Source of the DNA: Gordonia neofelifaecis NRRL B-59395
Lineage (GTDB): Bacteria > Actinomycetota > Actinomycetes > Mycobacteriales > Mycobacteriaceae
Direction of reading: 5' to 3'
Assembly (NCBI RefSeq): GCF_000192435.1
Contig: NZ_AEUD01000026.1
Span: 1 to 33,536 of the forward strand
DNA length: 33,536 bases
A model generated the notes under the pieces. That model was not told the DNA's origin. It saw nothing but the letters and a program-made list of their open reading frames with translations, and did not search any database. Below, piece by piece: positions 31,531 through 33,536 of the stretch. The position numbers and the translations under genes were made by a program. Each line of letters starts with the position of its first letter. The stretch's first letter is position 1.

Positions 31531-32415
31531 ATGGAATTGCGTCATCTGCGGTATTTTCGCGTCGTCGCCGAGGAATTGCATTTCCGGCGAGCCGCGGAAC
31601 GTCTCCACATCGCGCAGCCGCCGCTGTCGGCGCAGATCAGGCAACTCGAGGAGGAGTTGGGCGTCGAACTCCTGGCCCGGTCGACGCGCCGCGTCGAGCT
31701 GACTCCGGCGGGACGCGTATACCTCGATCGGGTCCGCGAGATCCTGGACGCGGTCGACGTCGCGGGCGAGCAGGCTCAGCGCGTCGCCGACGGGCTGGAG
31801 GGCACGCTCTCCATCGGCTGCGTCGGATCCGCGACGTACTCCCTCTTCCCCCGCCTCGTCCGTGCCCTCCGGGACGAGCTGCCCGGCGTCGACGTCAGTG
31901 TGCGCGGCGAGATGCTCGCCCCGGATCAGCTGACGGCGCTCGAGGCGGGCGAGATCCAGCTCGCCCTGCTGCGACCGCCGGTGACCAGTTCCCGCGTCGT
32001 CGTCGAATCGGTGCGCCACGACCGGCTCATCGCACTCGTGCCCGACAGCCACCCGCTCGCCGGGCGCCGCGAACTCGACATCACCGACCTGCGCGACGAC
32101 GAGTTCGTGATGCACGCGGGCCACGGCCGTTCGGTGATCAACGGCCTCGTCAGCCGGATGTGCGCCGAAGCGGGCTTCGCGCCGCGCATCCGGCACGAGG
32201 TGACCGAGACCTCGACCCTCGTGACGCTGGTCGCCGCCGGTCTCGGCGTCTCCGTGGTTCCCGAGCCGACGTCGGCCCTGGACATCGCCGGTGTCCGCTA
32301 CCTGCCCGTGCAGCCGGAGATCGGCATCGACCTCGCCGCCGCCTGGATCCCCGACCCGGCGGCGCCGGTGGTCGAACAAGCGCTGCAGGTGCTGCGGCGG
32401 ATCGCTGCGGAGTGA
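31531..32415 (+). CDS. LysR-type regulator, probably of pcaFD
   Basis: 294 residues starting at the ATG at 31531. The N-terminus MELRHLRYFRVVAEELHFRR and IAQPPLSAQIRQLEEELG is a typical LysR winged helix, very similar in form to the catR product in this window. The effector domain shows GTLSIGCVGSATYSLFPRL, ALLRPPV and GLGVSVVP. It is divergent from pcaF across a 31-bp dyad, the usual LysR arrangement, so regulation of pcaF-pcaD is likely. 3-Oxoadipate or muconate as effector would be a guess. Confidence 0.85.
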   Translation: MELRHLRYFRVVAEELHFRRAAERLHIAQPPLSAQIRQLEEELGVELLARSTRRVELTPAGRVYLDRVREILDAVDVAGEQAQRVADGLEGTLSIGCVGSATYSLFPRLVRALRDELPGVDVSVRGEMLAPDQLTALEAGEIQLALLRPPVTSSRVVVESVRHDRLIALVPDSHPLAGRRELDITDLRDDEFVMHAGHGRSVINGLVSRMCAEAGFAPRIRHEVTETSTLVTLVAAGLGVSVVPEPTSALDIAGVRYLPVQPEIGIDLAAAWIPDPAAPVVEQALQVLRRIAAE

Positions 32416-32428
32416 TTGACTCTCCGGT

Positions 32429-33490
32429 ATGCGCGCTCTGACGGCCGACGATCTGCTGAACACGCCCCGAGGAAGGCGACTGCTGGTCGCATACGCCAAG
32501 GCCGTGGGTTCGGTCGACCTGTCGCAGGCCTTCGATCTCGCCGCGAACGCCTTCGAGGACCACGCCTCCTTCGGAACCTGGCACATCGCTGGCGGCGTGA
32601 TGACGAGATTTGCTGAGCCCCCGACTGGCAGCCCGGACGACGCCGCTGTCGAACTCGCCGCACTCCGCTTCGGTGAGGTCGACGCGGACGTGCTCCACGC
32701 CGCCCTGCAGATGTCCGTCGACTTCGCCTGGTACTGGCAGGCGCCAGACGGACTCGTCCGTCTCGCCGCCCTACCGCAGATCGTCGAACTGTTGCGACCG
32801 TTGGCGGAAGCGGTCGCGGCGTCGCCGCACTGCGAGTGGTGGTCGTCGGCCTGCGCAGTCGACGATCAGCACCTGATCGCCTACGCCGAGCCGACCATCG
32901 AGGCCGCGCCGATCGGACAGTCGTTACGCGTCGGCCGCGCCGTCGCGATGGCCGACGAAGCCGAGGGGCGGCGCGAGAACCGCGCAGCGAGCGACGTCTC
33001 CGGGTTCTGGTGGTCCACCCCGTGGGCGGGACACACGACCGCCCGACGCCAGAACGGCAGACCGACGGGCATCACCCTGATGGAAGACTGCGGAGGCTGG
33101 GAGAAGGTGTGGATCCGCCGATGCCCGGTACCGGCCGAAGCCCGAATCCTGGAGATCTGCGAACCCGCCGACTGGGCCGGCCTCTGCCGTGATCATCCGT
33201 TCGAGATCACTCACACCGTCGGCCCCGACTGGCGGCGAGTGACCGGCTCCGACGGGCCGTGGCTGATGCCCGACTGGGTCTCGGTCGCGGAGAACTACGA
33301 CGCGGTGCACGTCACCATCGCCGGATACTTGACGACAGCGACCCAGGCCATCGACGTCGACGACCGCCACCAGACGATGATGGCGGGCTGGATGCCCGAC
33401 GGAACGGTGTGGCTGAACGACGTCCTCGCCACGACCGCCGCCGAATGGGAGATCTGGAAGACGAGCGATGGCACCGGCTGGTCGTCCTAG
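32429..33490 (+). CDS. Conserved-looking hypothetical protein
   Basis: 353 residues; I do not recognise the family. The first half is helical (LTADDLLNTPRGRRLLVAYA, HAALQMSVDFAWYW). The second half is rich in Trp and beta-prone (GFWWSTPWAGHTTARR, LMEDCGGWEKVWIRRC, DWRRVTGSDGPWLMPDW, YDAVHVTIAGYLTTATQ, MMAGWMPDGTVWLND). No signal peptide or membrane segments are visible. It starts 13 bp after the LysR stop on the same strand, so cotranscription is possible. Codon use is ordinary for the window, which supports a real gene. Confidence 0.65.
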   Translation: MRALTADDLLNTPRGRRLLVAYAKAVGSVDLSQAFDLAANAFEDHASFGTWHIAGGVMTRFAEPPTGSPDDAAVELAALRFGEVDADVLHAALQMSVDFAWYWQAPDGLVRLAALPQIVELLRPLAEAVAASPHCEWWSSACAVDDQHLIAYAEPTIEAAPIGQSLRVGRAVAMADEAEGRRENRAASDVSGFWWSTPWAGHTTARRQNGRPTGITLMEDCGGWEKVWIRRCPVPAEARILEICEPADWAGLCRDHPFEITHTVGPDWRRVTGSDGPWLMPDWVSVAENYDAVHVTIAGYLTTATQAIDVDDRHQTMMAGWMPDGTVWLNDVLATTAAEWEIWKTSDGTGWSS

Positions 33491-33536
33491 TTGTGATGTC
33501 CAGGGACGTTGTTTCGGCGACATGGCCGTGAAGAGC

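Overview
The window is high-GC actinobacterial DNA. It most resembles a mycolic-acid-containing member of the Mycobacteriales, with Gordonia or a close relative as my best guess. The reasons are a neighbourhood recalling M. tuberculosis Rv0224c/Rv0225, the tRNA-Ser / tadA / tadA-associated / tyrA block known from mycobacteria, two MmpS-like proteins, and a ben-cat cluster whose LAL/LuxR-type BenR is the type I know from corynebacteria and rhodococci. Genus assignment is inference.

Left part (1-15.5 kb), mostly housekeeping and envelope genes. A partial BKACE/DUF849 gene runs off the left edge. About 1 kb without a convincing intact gene follows, holding repeats. Next come a ScbR-like TetR regulator, a divergent glycosyltransferase/methyltransferase pair, and an AT-richer spacer with clustered DnaA-box-like sequences. 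Then come an operon of ABC ATPase, MacB/FtsX-type permease and MmpS-like protein, a divergent tRNA-guanine transglycosylase lacking the usual zinc cysteines, a small lipoprotein, divergent murF and ddl, tRNA-Ser(CGA), a small protein of five 20-residue repeats, tadA with its associated protein, and tyrA.

Right part (17-32.4 kb), a benzoate-to-central-metabolism cluster. On the minus strand catR-catB-catA-catC form one tight operon closed by a strong hairpin. Divergent from it, benA-benB-benC lead into a long ORF that joins the C-terminal end of BenC, a linker, an FCD-type ligand-binding domain without its usual DNA-binding domain, and a complete BenD dehydrogenase. benC is out of frame with this ORF by one base. 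benR follows, then a Cds1-like PLP enzyme. pcaF-pcaD (thiolase and enol-lactone hydrolase) form a minus-strand pair, divergent from a second LysR gene across a near-perfect dyad. Together these genes cover benzoate -> catechol -> cis,cis-muconate -> muconolactone -> 3-oxoadipate, plus the final thiolysis. The 3-oxoadipate CoA-transferase and a benzoate transporter are not in the window.

The most unusual items are the BenC-FCD-BenD arrangement with its frameshift, the DnaA-box cluster, a 61-bp nested palindrome present twice about 12 kb apart, a 51-bp perfect palindrome, and the zinc-ligand-less Tgt. All calls come from reading the sequence and remembered family features; no database search was possible.
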